Source of the DNA: Lewinella sp. IMCC34191
Lineage (GTDB): Bacteria; Bacteroidota; Bacteroidia; Chitinophagales; Saprospiraceae
Length of the DNA stretch: 64,000 bases
Assembly: GCF_003390935.1 (NCBI RefSeq)
Contig: NZ_QNQZ01000001.1
Location: 744,001 to 808,000 of the forward strand
Direction of reading: 5' to 3'
Shown: in pieces, positions 48,640 through 56,594 of the stretch
Layout: every line of letters starts with the position of its first letter
How positions within the stretch are numbered: the stretch's first letter is position 1
The notes under the pieces: generated by a model
What the model was told of the DNA's origin: nothing
The model's database searches: none
Seen by the model: the letters and a program-made list of their open reading frames with translations, nothing else
Position numbers and translations under genes: made by a program

Positions 48640-51600
48640 TTATCTGATTAGCGTCGTTTGTCCGGATAGCAGTTCGCGCGAGCCATCCTCGTACTCCACT
48701 TCAACTTTGAAAATGTACACGCCGGCATCCAATTTATTTCCCTGGGGGTCAAGCCCGTCCCACCCAACGTCTTCGGCGTTGACCGGAAAATTCTGCCCGG
48801 TGTACAGCCATCCCCCCCAGCGGTCAAATACGGAGAACGACAGTACCGTGGTTCCCGGCCTACCGTGCACGAGCAAGCGATCGTTGAATCCGTCACCGTT
48901 AGGAGTAAAGGCGGTGGGCACCGCTACTTCCCGTATTTTACGTACCCGGATACGAACCATATCTTCCGCCGTGCATCCATTACCGTCCACGATAGACAAG
49001 CGGTAATCGATCTCGTACTCCGGCCGGGCTATCGGGGTAACGCAGTCCCGGCAGCTTAGGGTGCTGTCGTAACTTGCCGACCAGGCATAATCCAAATCGC
49101 CGCGGCCGCCAATCACCCGCGAAGTCAGCGCCAGGCTGTCTCCAAAGACGATTTCTTGGTCGGGACCCAGATCCACGGAGAAAGCCGGACCGTCCTCAAT
49201 ATCGACGTCTCGTTCAATGGTACAGCCTACCTGATCGCGTACGTAGACGACGTATTGGCCGCCACCGAGTCCGTTAAAGGTAGATGCCTCGGAATACCGC
49301 TGGTCGTCCAGGCTGAATTCGAGGGGGGACTGACCGCCCGCGGCGGTAACGTCGATCCGGCCATTGTACTCCCCTCCGCAGACCGGTCCCTGACTGCTTA
49401 TGTCCACCGTGATCTGTTCCGGTGCGGCAATTTCGTAGCTGGCTTCCTGCGTACACCCGCCCGCGTCGGTTACCGTAAGCGAATAGGTGTCGGGCCCCAG
49501 GTTGTTGATGGCCGACGTAGTTGCCCCGGTGGACCATTGGAAAAGATACGAGCCATTACCACCCATTGGGGTGATGTCAAGACTGGCATCGCTGGCCCCG
49601 AAACAGCTGATGGGTAAAAGCGATTCTTCCAACCGCAACAGCTCGGGCCCGGGCACCGTGAGCACCGTATCCAGGGTGCAGCCTATGGCATCCGTCACCG
49701 AAAGATTGTAATCGCCAGCGGGGCGATCCACCACGGCCGGACCCTCCGTAAAGCCTGTGTTGGCTCCCCACTCATAGGTGAAGGAAGACCCGTGGCGGTT
49801 TGAAGCGGACAAAACCCGCAACGAACCATCTCGCTGCCCGAAACAGGTTACCGGTACCGTCTCCAGGTCGATTAGCCACGGAACGTGCGTATCCGTAGTA
49901 TAGCTTTCGGATCCCTTGCACCCTTCCGCATCCGTAAGGGTCACGGAGTAGGCCGTTTCGGGTTCCAAGGCGGTAATACGAGAGCCGTTTGCCCCGGTTG
50001 ACCAGGCGTAACTGTAGAAACTACCCGGAGCCCGGGCTTCCAGGGTCCGTTCGCGAACGTCGCGGCACTCGTCCCCCTCCGCCAGGCTGATGGTGGGCTC
50101 GATATCGGGCCGGCTTTCCGTCGTAAAGTCAAAGGTGTAGACACAGCCGCTTCGGTCGGTGACTTCGACACTGTTTTGACCGGCTGGAAGACCGAAGGCC
50201 GTAGCCCCGGTTTCTCCGTTGCTCCACGAATAGCGGTAATCGTCGTTGCCACCCCGAGCCAGTACCGTAGCCTCATTTGTTGCCGTCCCGAAGCAACCCG
50301 GTACCTCATTAACAACGCGGGCGGATAGGGGAATTTCCGGCTGGTTGACAGCCCCCTCCGCATTGGCCACGCAGCCATTTGCGTCGGTTACGGTTACGGA
50401 GTACGTGCCGGCTGGTTGTTCGTCAAGGGTCGAATTGGTGGACCCGTCGCTCCAGCGGTAAGAGTAGGGTAGGGTGCCGCCCCCCACTACGGGTGTAATC
50501 TGACCGTCGATACCACCTCGGCAGCTGACATCGGTCGGGTTTAGTTGCAGGGTGAGCACGTCTGGGCTTGAGACAAATACGGTTTCAGTCGCGGTACAGT
50601 CCGCAGAGTCGGTAACGGTGACCGCGTAATTGCCGGAGAGAAGGCCGGTTACGCTCGAGCTGGTTCCGGCGACCCCTTCTGACCAGGTGTACCGGTAAGA
50701 GCCGTAACCGCCCGTCGATGATACGCTGATACCTCCATCGGATTCGCCGAAACAACTGACGCTGATTGAAGTGTCGACGCTGATGGACAACTGTTCCGGG
50801 GGGGTAAGGTCGTAGGAGAAAATTCTAGTACATCCATTCTCGGTGGAAACGGTCAGTTCGTACGTTCCTGCGGATAGGCCGGTAAGGTCCCGGGTGGTCG
50901 CCCCGGTACTCCACTGATATTCGCGCACCGGAGTAGCGGTTAGCGGCACGAGCGTGATGCTTCCGTTTGCTTCGCCGGTGCAGCCGTCGACAATCGTGGG
51001 CGCAAAGTCCACATCCGCAGCAAGCAGCTCGATTCGGTAATCCAGGCTTTTTTGGCATCCCAGCGCACTGGTCGCGGTCAGCGTGTAGATCGTGTCGGAG
51101 GTTGGGGAAATCACGGGATTCGGACAATCGAGACAACTAAACTCGCTACCCCCCCCACTCCAGGCGAAGGCAAGCGGGGGCTGATAGAGTAAGTCCACCG
51201 ACCAGGAAGTCAATCGGCCGTCCAGCAAACCACTATTGTCGTTTACGATCAGCGCCCACTGCCCGTTGACATCCTCTCCCTGCAGCGCCTCCCAGTTCAG
51301 GCTCCCACCGGGGCTAAAGCAATCATTTACACGGTTGGTAGTCAGGCTGCCTCGGGGGGCTATGACAATCGTATTTCCCCCGGGTGCCATCAGTAGCACC
51401 TCTACACTACTCAGCGGCAGGTCGGCGCGAATATCCAGACATACGGATGGTAAAATGGAACCCGGCTGCCCTGGAAATGTAGCCGGAAGATGATCCGAGA
51501 TCGTGAGATAGCTCGTATCCGATCGAATCAGCGGCATAATGGGTTTTGCCTCCCACCGGACGAGCGTATCGAAGCTGAAGGCATCCCGCAGGTCGACGGC

Positions 51601-53298
51601 AAGTTGTTGGCCGCCACATACTTGCGTATCGCGGGTAGGTAGGTTTTGCGGCGGAGCGCAGGTATAACAGTCCGTCTGAAACGGGGAGGCTACATCAACC
51701 CGGACGAGCGTGTCGTAGCTACAGCCGAAATCGTCTACCACGGTTAGTCGGTGGTTTGCGTATCCCCCGTTTGAAGGCTTGTAGACAACGCTGTCCGGGC
51801 TGTAAAATGCGAACTGCCCGTCATCCTCCCAACGGCTTTCGGTGATGGGCACGGTGAAGCTTTCGTCGGAAGGAACCAGGTCCTCGGAGAACGTGATGTT
51901 CCAGTCGTAAATCGTACCGTCGTCTTCCAGAAAATTATCGACCACATTGAGTGTCCACTGCCCGTTCATTTCACAGCCCGTGAGCCCATCGAAATTGTTA
52001 TCCCTGGGTAAGTAGCTTCGATCGAAGGGGAGAATCGGGCGGGTATTGCCGGTGCCGGAATTACCCTTGATGTAGTCGTAGACGGACTCATCCGCCGCAG
52101 CGGTCCAGCAGTAGGTCTCCGCTTCCTCCGGGCCTGTATCGTCAACCTCACCGTAGCCGAAGCGGTAATTTATGGTCGATCCCCGAGCGTCGTCCTTGTT
52201 GAGCAGGGTCAGCCGTGTTCCGTCAGGGCATTCGATCCACATATCCAGGTCAGCTAAGTAGCTGTGTTCGATGGTCACGCATATTTCGGCGATGTCGTTG
52301 CCGGAGCTGATCCGCTGCCCGGGACTGAAGAGCTGGACGTCTAAGGAGGATGCATATACCTCGTCCTGGCGATCGGGTATGCTGATCTGCTCGGAGAATG
52401 TCTGCGTGGAGCTGAAGCTTATGGTCTGCGCGCTGGGCTGGTAAGCGTTTGGACCGGATTTGTCCGAACCGGTAAGTAGGGTAATGCTTTCACCCGGGCA
52501 GATGACAGGAACGTCCCGGTCCGGCTTGTCAAAACGTGGCGTCGGCGCTACTCTGATGCGCTGATTGATGCGATTGGCGTTCTGACACCCGCGGTCGTCG
52601 GTTACGAATACTTCGGCTACGTAGGCCCCGGGCTCGGTGTAGGCATAGGTAACCGTCTTTCCAGACAGGGCATCCCCGTTCTGAAAGGTCCACTCGAAGG
52701 TCGAATTTGCTTCGCTTTGAGTATATATCGCGCCGTTTTCTGGAAATGTCGCCTTGCCCGTCAGCGTAATCGGTTCGCCCACGCACACGTCGATGTAGCC
52801 ATCGACGGTGGGGACGGCCGCCGGGATGCTGGAGCCGAGGTCGGCTACTATTGATTGACAGGCGATGATGCAGTTGATGTCGGCCCGCCAGCCGTTACCC
52901 GTCCCGGTGCTGACGAATTCAATGGTCAGACAGCCGCTGCGATTAGACGCCGTGGCGGCGAGGGACAAGCGATCCCCTACGTTCGACCGGTCAATCTGCC
53001 GAAGCGTATCGGCGGATGTACTCGTTCCATTAAAGATCGTCAGGGTTCCCTGGAAGTCGATCTCGGTGAAGTCGAGCTGGATGTGCGTGCCCTGGCTGTT
53101 TTCGTCGGCACACAAAGTGATTACCTGCCGGGTCCCACTGGGGACGTGTATGCCGGTCGTATCGCCGCTGTCCACAAAGAGGCCACCGCATCCGGTCACG
53201 GTTCCGCCGGTGTCCATCAGCACATTCTGTCCGGAAGCCAGACCGCAGCAGAACATGACCAGCCAAAAAACAAAACCAGCGGGGTAAACCTGCTTCAT
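48640..53298 (-). CDS. Large SprB-repeat adhesin with T9SS type B C-terminal domain
   Basis: A 1,552-residue surface protein. Domains in order: signal peptide (MKQVYPAGFVFWLVMFCCGL, ending SGQ); CUB-like domain (about 30-150, CADENSQGTHIQLDFTEIDF); PKD domain (about 165-245); two proprotein-convertase P domains, one with EICVTIEHSYLADLDMWIEC and one with VCLDIRADLPLSSVEVLLMA; a PKD-like piece; eight SprB-type repeats of about 75 residues (pattern CFGxxDG, YxWSxG, AGxYxVTVTDxxGC); a last PKD domain; and the gliding-type sorting domain (AVPTAFTPNGDGFNDRLLVH, SVFDRWGGWLYTG, ending TTLIR). The ATG at 53298 is chosen for the signal peptide; the longer frame is spurious. The PorP/SprF gene follows after 1 nt. 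Confidence 0.93.
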   Translation of the reverse strand: MKQVYPAGFVFWLVMFCCGLASGQNVLMDTGGTVTGCGGLFVDSGDTTGIHVPSGTRQVITLCADENSQGTHIQLDFTEIDFQGTLTIFNGTSTSADTLRQIDRSNVGDRLSLAATASNRSGCLTIEFVSTGTGNGWRADINCIIACQSIVADLGSSIPAAVPTVDGYIDVCVGEPITLTGKATFPENGAIYTQSEANSTFEWTFQNGDALSGKTVTYAYTEPGAYVAEVFVTDDRGCQNANRINQRIRVAPTPRFDKPDRDVPVICPGESITLLTGSDKSGPNAYQPSAQTISFSSTQTFSEQISIPDRQDEVYASSLDVQLFSPGQRISSGNDIAEICVTIEHSYLADLDMWIECPDGTRLTLLNKDDARGSTINYRFGYGEVDDTGPEEAETYCWTAAADESVYDYIKGNSGTGNTRPILPFDRSYLPRDNNFDGLTGCEMNGQWTLNVVDNFLEDDGTIYDWNITFSEDLVPSDESFTVPITESRWEDDGQFAFYSPDSVVYKPSNGGYANHRLTVVDDFGCSYDTLVRVDVASPFQTDCYTCAPPQNLPTRDTQVCGGQQLAVDLRDAFSFDTLVRWEAKPIMPLIRSDTSYLTISDHLPATFPGQPGSILPSVCLDIRADLPLSSVEVLLMAPGGNTIVIAPRGSLTTNRVNDCFSPGGSLNWEALQGEDVNGQWALIVNDNSGLLDGRLTSWSVDLLYQPPLAFAWSGGGSEFSCLDCPNPVISPTSDTIYTLTATSALGCQKSLDYRIELLAADVDFAPTIVDGCTGEANGSITLVPLTATPVREYQWSTGATTRDLTGLSAGTYELTVSTENGCTRIFSYDLTPPEQLSISVDTSISVSCFGESDGGISVSSTGGYGSYRYTWSEGVAGTSSSVTGLLSGNYAVTVTDSADCTATETVFVSSPDVLTLQLNPTDVSCRGGIDGQITPVVGGGTLPYSYRWSDGSTNSTLDEQPAGTYSVTVTDANGCVANAEGAVNQPEIPLSARVVNEVPGCFGTATNEATVLARGGNDDYRYSWSNGETGATAFGLPAGQNSVEVTDRSGCVYTFDFTTESRPDIEPTISLAEGDECRDVRERTLEARAPGSFYSYAWSTGANGSRITALEPETAYSVTLTDAEGCKGSESYTTDTHVPWLIDLETVPVTCFGQRDGSLRVLSASNRHGSSFTYEWGANTGFTEGPAVVDRPAGDYNLSVTDAIGCTLDTVLTVPGPELLRLEESLLPISCFGASDASLDITPMGGNGSYLFQWSTGATTSAINNLGPDTYSLTVTDAGGCTQEASYEIAAPEQITVDISSQGPVCGGEYNGRIDVTAAGGQSPLEFSLDDQRYSEASTFNGLGGGQYVVYVRDQVGCTIERDVDIEDGPAFSVDLGPDQEIVFGDSLALTSRVIGGRGDLDYAWSASYDSTLSCRDCVTPIARPEYEIDYRLSIVDGNGCTAEDMVRIRVRKIREVAVPTAFTPNGDGFNDRLLVHGRPGTTVLSFSVFDRWGGWLYTGQNFPVNAEDVGWDGLDPQGNKLDAGVYIFKVEVEYEDGSRELLSGQTTLIR

Positions 53299-53324
53299 AC
53301 TAAGGGAGTGCGGGATTAGGCAGC

Positions 53325-53332
53325 TATCTTTG
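53325..53332 (+). promoter_or_regulatory. -7 box of folD
   Basis: TATCTTTG followed by GCGC, 18 nt before the ATG at 53351. It is in the 52-nt gap between the divergent adhesin and folD. Confidence 0.5.
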
Positions 53333-53350
53333 GCGCAAACGAAAATCACG

Positions 53351-54223
53351 ATGAAAGTATTGGACGGGAAGGCACTCGCCGCAACCATTAAGGACGAATT
53401 AAAGGCCGACGTGGATGCCATCCGACAGGCAGGAGGGAAGATACCACATCTGGCAGCAGTGCTCGTCGGGGAAGATCCGGCGAGTCAGGTGTATGTCCGC
53501 AATAAAGTTCGGTCCTGCGAGGAGGTAGGCTTCCGCAGCACCCTGGTACGTCGCCCCGCTACCATCACCCAGGAAGAGTTGCTTAAGGTCGTCCACGAAC
53601 TCAATGACGATCCGGATATCGATGGTTTTATCGTCCAATTGCCCCTCCCCGGGCATCTCGACGAAGAGGCCGTCAATCTGGCCATTCACCCGCATAAGGA
53701 CGTCGATGGCTTTACGCCCGTCAACGTGGGTAAGATGACCCTCGGACTGGATTGTTATCTACCTGCAACCCCCAATGGTATAATGGTTATGCTCGAGCGC
53801 TACGGCATCGAAACCAGCGGTAAAGAGGTGGTCGTTCTGGGACGTTCCAATATCGTCGGTACACCCATGACCATCCTGCTTAGCCGCAAGTCGGATCCCG
53901 GTAACGCAACGGTCACCATCTGTCATAGTCGCACCAAAAACCTCGCCGATCACTGCAGGCGGGCGGACATCCTGGTCGCGGCCATCGGTATACCCGAAAT
54001 GGTAACCGCCGATATGGTCAAGGAAGGGGCCGTAATCATCGACGTTGGTATCAACCGCGTCGATGACAGCAGCAAGTCCAGAGGGTACCGGTTGGCCGGC
54101 GACGTGGACTACGATGCCGTCAGCGAGAAGGTCAGTGCCATCACCCCCGTTCCCGGAGGCGTCGGCCCCATGACCATTGTCAGCCTGATGATGAATACCC
54201 TGAAGGCCAGTAAGACTAAATGA
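53351..54223 (+). CDS. folD: Methylenetetrahydrofolate dehydrogenase/cyclohydrolase
   Basis: A 290-residue cytosolic enzyme of one-carbon metabolism. It has the FolD patterns LAAVLVGEDPASQVYVRNKV, IDGFIVQLPLPGHLDEE, HPHKDVDGFTPVNVGKM, the NADP-binding VVVLGRSNIVGTPM and TPVPGGVGPMTIVSLMMNTL. The ATG at 53351 (MKVLDGKALAATIKDEL) is preferred to a TTG at 53330. Its last 8 bases overlap the last 8 bases of the convergent trxB gene. Confidence 0.96.
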   Translation: MKVLDGKALAATIKDELKADVDAIRQAGGKIPHLAAVLVGEDPASQVYVRNKVRSCEEVGFRSTLVRRPATITQEELLKVVHELNDDPDIDGFIVQLPLPGHLDEEAVNLAIHPHKDVDGFTPVNVGKMTLGLDCYLPATPNGIMVMLERYGIETSGKEVVVLGRSNIVGTPMTILLSRKSDPGNATVTICHSRTKNLADHCRRADILVAAIGIPEMVTADMVKEGAVIIDVGINRVDDSSKSRGYRLAGDVDYDAVSEKVSAITPVPGGVGPMTIVSLMMNTLKASKTK

Positions 54224-55154
54224 TTCCCTTCTCGCCGAGGTAACGCTCGGCGTCCAGTGCAGCCATACATCCGGTACCGGCCGCCGTTATCGCCTGGCGG
54301 TATACATGATCCGCGGCATCTCCACTTACGAATACGCCCTCCAGGTTGGTATGGGTGGAGTTCGGGTGGTGAATCAGGTAGCCGCTTTCTTCCATGTCGA
54401 GCTGCCCCTTGAATATCTTGGTATTCGGGATATGGCCGATGGCCACGAAGAAGCCGGCTACGGCGATCTCGGATACGGTGTCGGTTTCGTTATTCCGAAT
54501 ACGAACGCCAGTCACCTCACTTTCACCAAGAATCTCTTCGGTTTCCGTATTCCAGTGAATCTGGATGTTTTCCTGTTTTTTGACCCGCTCCTGCATGATG
54601 CTCGAGGCACGTAGCTCGTCGCGACGCACCAGCATGTGCACCTTCGGACAGAGGTTGCTAAGGTACAGGGCTTCCTCACAGGCAGAGTCCCCGCCACCGA
54701 CGATGGCGACTTCCTTACCCCGGTAGAAGAAACCGTCGCAAACCGCGCAGGCACTTACACCATTGTTGGCCAGGCGTTGCTCACTCTCGAGTCCGAGCCA
54801 GCGGGCACTGGCACCGGTGGAAATAATGACCGAGTGGGCCGCTACCTCCTCGCCGCTTTCCGTGTAGATTTTTTTGACGTCGCCGTCCAGTTCGACCCGG
54901 TCGACCAGCTCGTACTTGATTTCCGTTCCGAAGCGCTCGGCCTGCTTTTTCAGGTCCTCCATCATTTGAGGGCCCATCACGCCGTCGGGGTAACCGGGGA
55001 AATTTTCTACATCCGTGGTGATCATCAGCTGCCCGCCGGGCTCTTTGCCGGTATACATTACCGGATTAAGATTGGCTCGTGCTGCATAAATAGCGGCGGT
55101 ATATCCGGCCGGTCCGGAACCAATGATGACGGTTTTCAGGGGGTCTTGACCCAT
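54216..55154 (-). CDS. trxB: Thioredoxin-disulfide reductase
   Basis: A 312-residue FAD/NADPH flavoenzyme that reduces thioredoxin. The FAD motif is VIIGSGPAGYTAAIYAARAN, the redox-active pair is in GVSACAVCDGFFYRGK (about C136 and C139), the NADPH motif is VAIVGGGDSACEEALYLSNL, and the second FAD motif is EGVFVSGDAADHVYRQAITA. All standard residues are present. A TATTTTTG box (55178-55185) lies 23 nt before the ATG. Confidence 0.97.
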   Translation of the reverse strand: MGQDPLKTVIIGSGPAGYTAAIYAARANLNPVMYTGKEPGGQLMITTDVENFPGYPDGVMGPQMMEDLKKQAERFGTEIKYELVDRVELDGDVKKIYTESGEEVAAHSVIISTGASARWLGLESEQRLANNGVSACAVCDGFFYRGKEVAIVGGGDSACEEALYLSNLCPKVHMLVRRDELRASSIMQERVKKQENIQIHWNTETEEILGESEVTGVRIRNNETDTVSEIAVAGFFVAIGHIPNTKIFKGQLDMEESGYLIHHPNSTHTNLEGVFVSGDAADHVYRQAITAAGTGCMAALDAERYLGEKGII

Positions 55155-55177
55155 GGTAAAATTTGATTTTGGGGCGG

Positions 55178-55185
55178 CAAAAATA
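55178..55185 (-). promoter_or_regulatory. -7 box of trxB
   Basis: TATTTTTG followed by CCGCC on the minus strand, 23 nt before the ATG at 55154. Confidence 0.45.
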
Positions 55186-55232
55186 AGCTAATATGTTAAC
55201 AAGCCGTTGGCGGTAGGGTTGTCCGGAAGCTT

Positions 55233-55250
55233 GGGCGGCGGAGCGCAGGT
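55233..55250 (-). repeat. Dispersed GC-rich motif, copy 6
   Basis: On the minus strand it reads ACCTGCGCTCCGCCGCCC and begins directly after the rluF stop codon. It lies about 80 nt upstream of trxB. Confidence 0.7.
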
Positions 55251-55919
55251 TCAGAAGAACCCATCGAGCGGACGGTAATCACCAACTCCCAGCTCTCCCA
55301 GGGTGATATCCATGATGCGGATGCGCTTCAGGGTGTGGACCCGGTAACCCAGGTGCTCGCACATGCGGCGAATCTGTCGATTCAGTCCCTGCGTCAGTAC
55401 GATTCGGAAACGACGTTTACCCAGCCGCTGTACCTCACAGGGGTTAGTACGCGTTCCCAGGATTGGAACCCCCGCTGACATACGTTGAACGAAGCGATCG
55501 TCGAAGGGCCGGTCGACGGTCACGATGTATTCTTTTTCGTGTTCGTTCTCCGCTCGCAGTACTTCATTCACGACATCACCGTCGTTGGTCAATAGGATCA
55601 AACCGGTGGAAGCTTTGTCGAGGCGACCCACCGGAAAAATGCGCTCCGGATAGTTGAGGAAGTCGATAATGTTATCGGGGTCGCGGGGGTCCGTAGTACA
55701 GGTTACCCCGGCGGGCTTATGGAAGGCCAAGTAGACTTTTTCGGGCTTTTCGCCAATCGGTCGACCGTCGAGTTCGACCCGCTCCCCCTCCTCGACGCGG
55801 TTCCCCTTTACGGCTACGTTCCCGTTGATGGTCAGCCTGCCGGCTTCGATCCAACGATCGGCTTCCCGCCGCGAACAGATGCCGGTAGCGGCTACGAATT
55901 TATTCAAGGATACGGACAC
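55251..55919 (-). CDS. rluF: 23S rRNA pseudouridine synthase, RluF-like
   Basis: A 222-residue RsuA/RluB-type pseudouridine synthase. The S4 domain opens the protein (SLNKFVAATGICSRREADRW, then AGRLTINGNVAVKG). The catalytic Asp is in FPVGRLDKASTGLILLTNDG, followed by EKEYIVTVDRPF, GVPILGTRTNPC and QGLNRQIRRMCEHLGYRV, the last typical of RluF (acts at U2604). The usual ATG is absent; a GTG at 55919 (MSVSLNKFV) is the natural start, and a TACCTTTG box ends just 5 nt before it. Its stop is followed directly by a copy of the dispersed motif. Confidence 0.92.
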   Translation of the reverse strand: MSVSLNKFVAATGICSRREADRWIEAGRLTINGNVAVKGNRVEEGERVELDGRPIGEKPEKVYLAFHKPAGVTCTTDPRDPDNIIDFLNYPERIFPVGRLDKASTGLILLTNDGDVVNEVLRAENEHEKEYIVTVDRPFDDRFVQRMSAGVPILGTRTNPCEVQRLGKRRFRIVLTQGLNRQIRRMCEHLGYRVHTLKRIRIMDITLGELGVGDYRPLDGFF

Positions 55920-55924
55920 ATTTG

Positions 55925-55932
55925 CAAAGGTA
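55925..55932 (-). promoter_or_regulatory. -7 box 5 nt before the rluF GTG start
   Basis: TACCTTTG, CAAAT and then the GTG at 55919. A start site 3-7 nt after the box would fall on the GTG, giving a leaderless mRNA. Confidence 0.5.
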
Positions 55933-55987
55933 AACGTGCGCGGACAATCATTCTGCCGATGAAGGCGCGTGGGTTGTCCGCCGGTAT

Positions 55988-55995
55988 TATCTTTG
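55988..55995 (+). promoter_or_regulatory. -7 box of the 56016 gene
   Basis: TATCTTTG followed by TGCGC, 20 nt before the ATG at 56016. Confidence 0.45.
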
Positions 55996-56015
55996 TGCGC
56001 TGAAACCACGATAAT

Positions 56016-56501
56016 ATGCCAAAGTCGCTTACTTCCTTAGCCAACGAAAGCCGTGTCTGGATCTACGGCGCCGAGCGTGCCCTGACCAAGGATGAAACCA
56101 AACTGGTGCGCGAACGGGCTCAGGAGTTCGTCTCCCAGTGGGTAAGCCATAGTAAAGACCTGGCGGCCGGAGCCGATGTGCTGCATAATCGCTTTCTGGT
56201 ATTGGCCGTAGACGAAACCCAGGCGGAGGCCAGCGGCTGCTCCATCGACGGAAGCGTCAACTTCGTCAAATCGCTGGGTGCCGAGATCGGGGTGGATTTC
56301 TTCAATCGCATGCGCTTCAGCTACCGCGATGAGAACGGCAAGATCCATACCGTCGGCCGCGAGGAGTTCAAGCTGCTTTATTCCCAGGGCCAGCTGAAAA
56401 ACGACAGCATCGTTTTTGATCCCCTGGTGAAGGAACTGGGTGAACTGCGCCAGATCTTCGAACGGCCGCTAGAAGACAGCTGGCACAGCCGGATGGTATA
56501 A
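56016..56501 (+). CDS. Conserved Bacteroidota protein of unknown function (often mislabelled ABC transporter ATPase)
   Basis: A 161-residue cytosolic protein found across Bacteroidota. Family pieces are SRVWIYGAERALTKDET, FVSQWVSHSKDL, HNRFLVLAVDETQAEASGCS (with the conserved ASGCSID), the FFNRMRFSY stretch and the terminal EDSWHSRM. It has no Walker motifs, so the database name ABC transporter ATPase for such proteins is not supported by the sequence. Function unknown. It is divergent from rluF, with its own -7 box. Confidence 0.88.
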   Translation: MPKSLTSLANESRVWIYGAERALTKDETKLVRERAQEFVSQWVSHSKDLAAGADVLHNRFLVLAVDETQAEASGCSIDGSVNFVKSLGAEIGVDFFNRMRFSYRDENGKIHTVGREEFKLLYSQGQLKNDSIVFDPLVKELGELRQIFERPLEDSWHSRMV

Positions 56502-56594
56502 TTTCCTCCTAAAGTATCCTTAATTCACGGCGCGCCGTACAACGAAACGCCGCCTTCATTCGCTCATACAGGTACCTAAACGCCTGTAAGGGGA

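Noticed and set aside
51648-51663. Copy of the dispersed motif inside the adhesin gene
   Set aside because: A 16-base match encoding CAPPQ in frame; it is within a coding region and isolated, so not counted.
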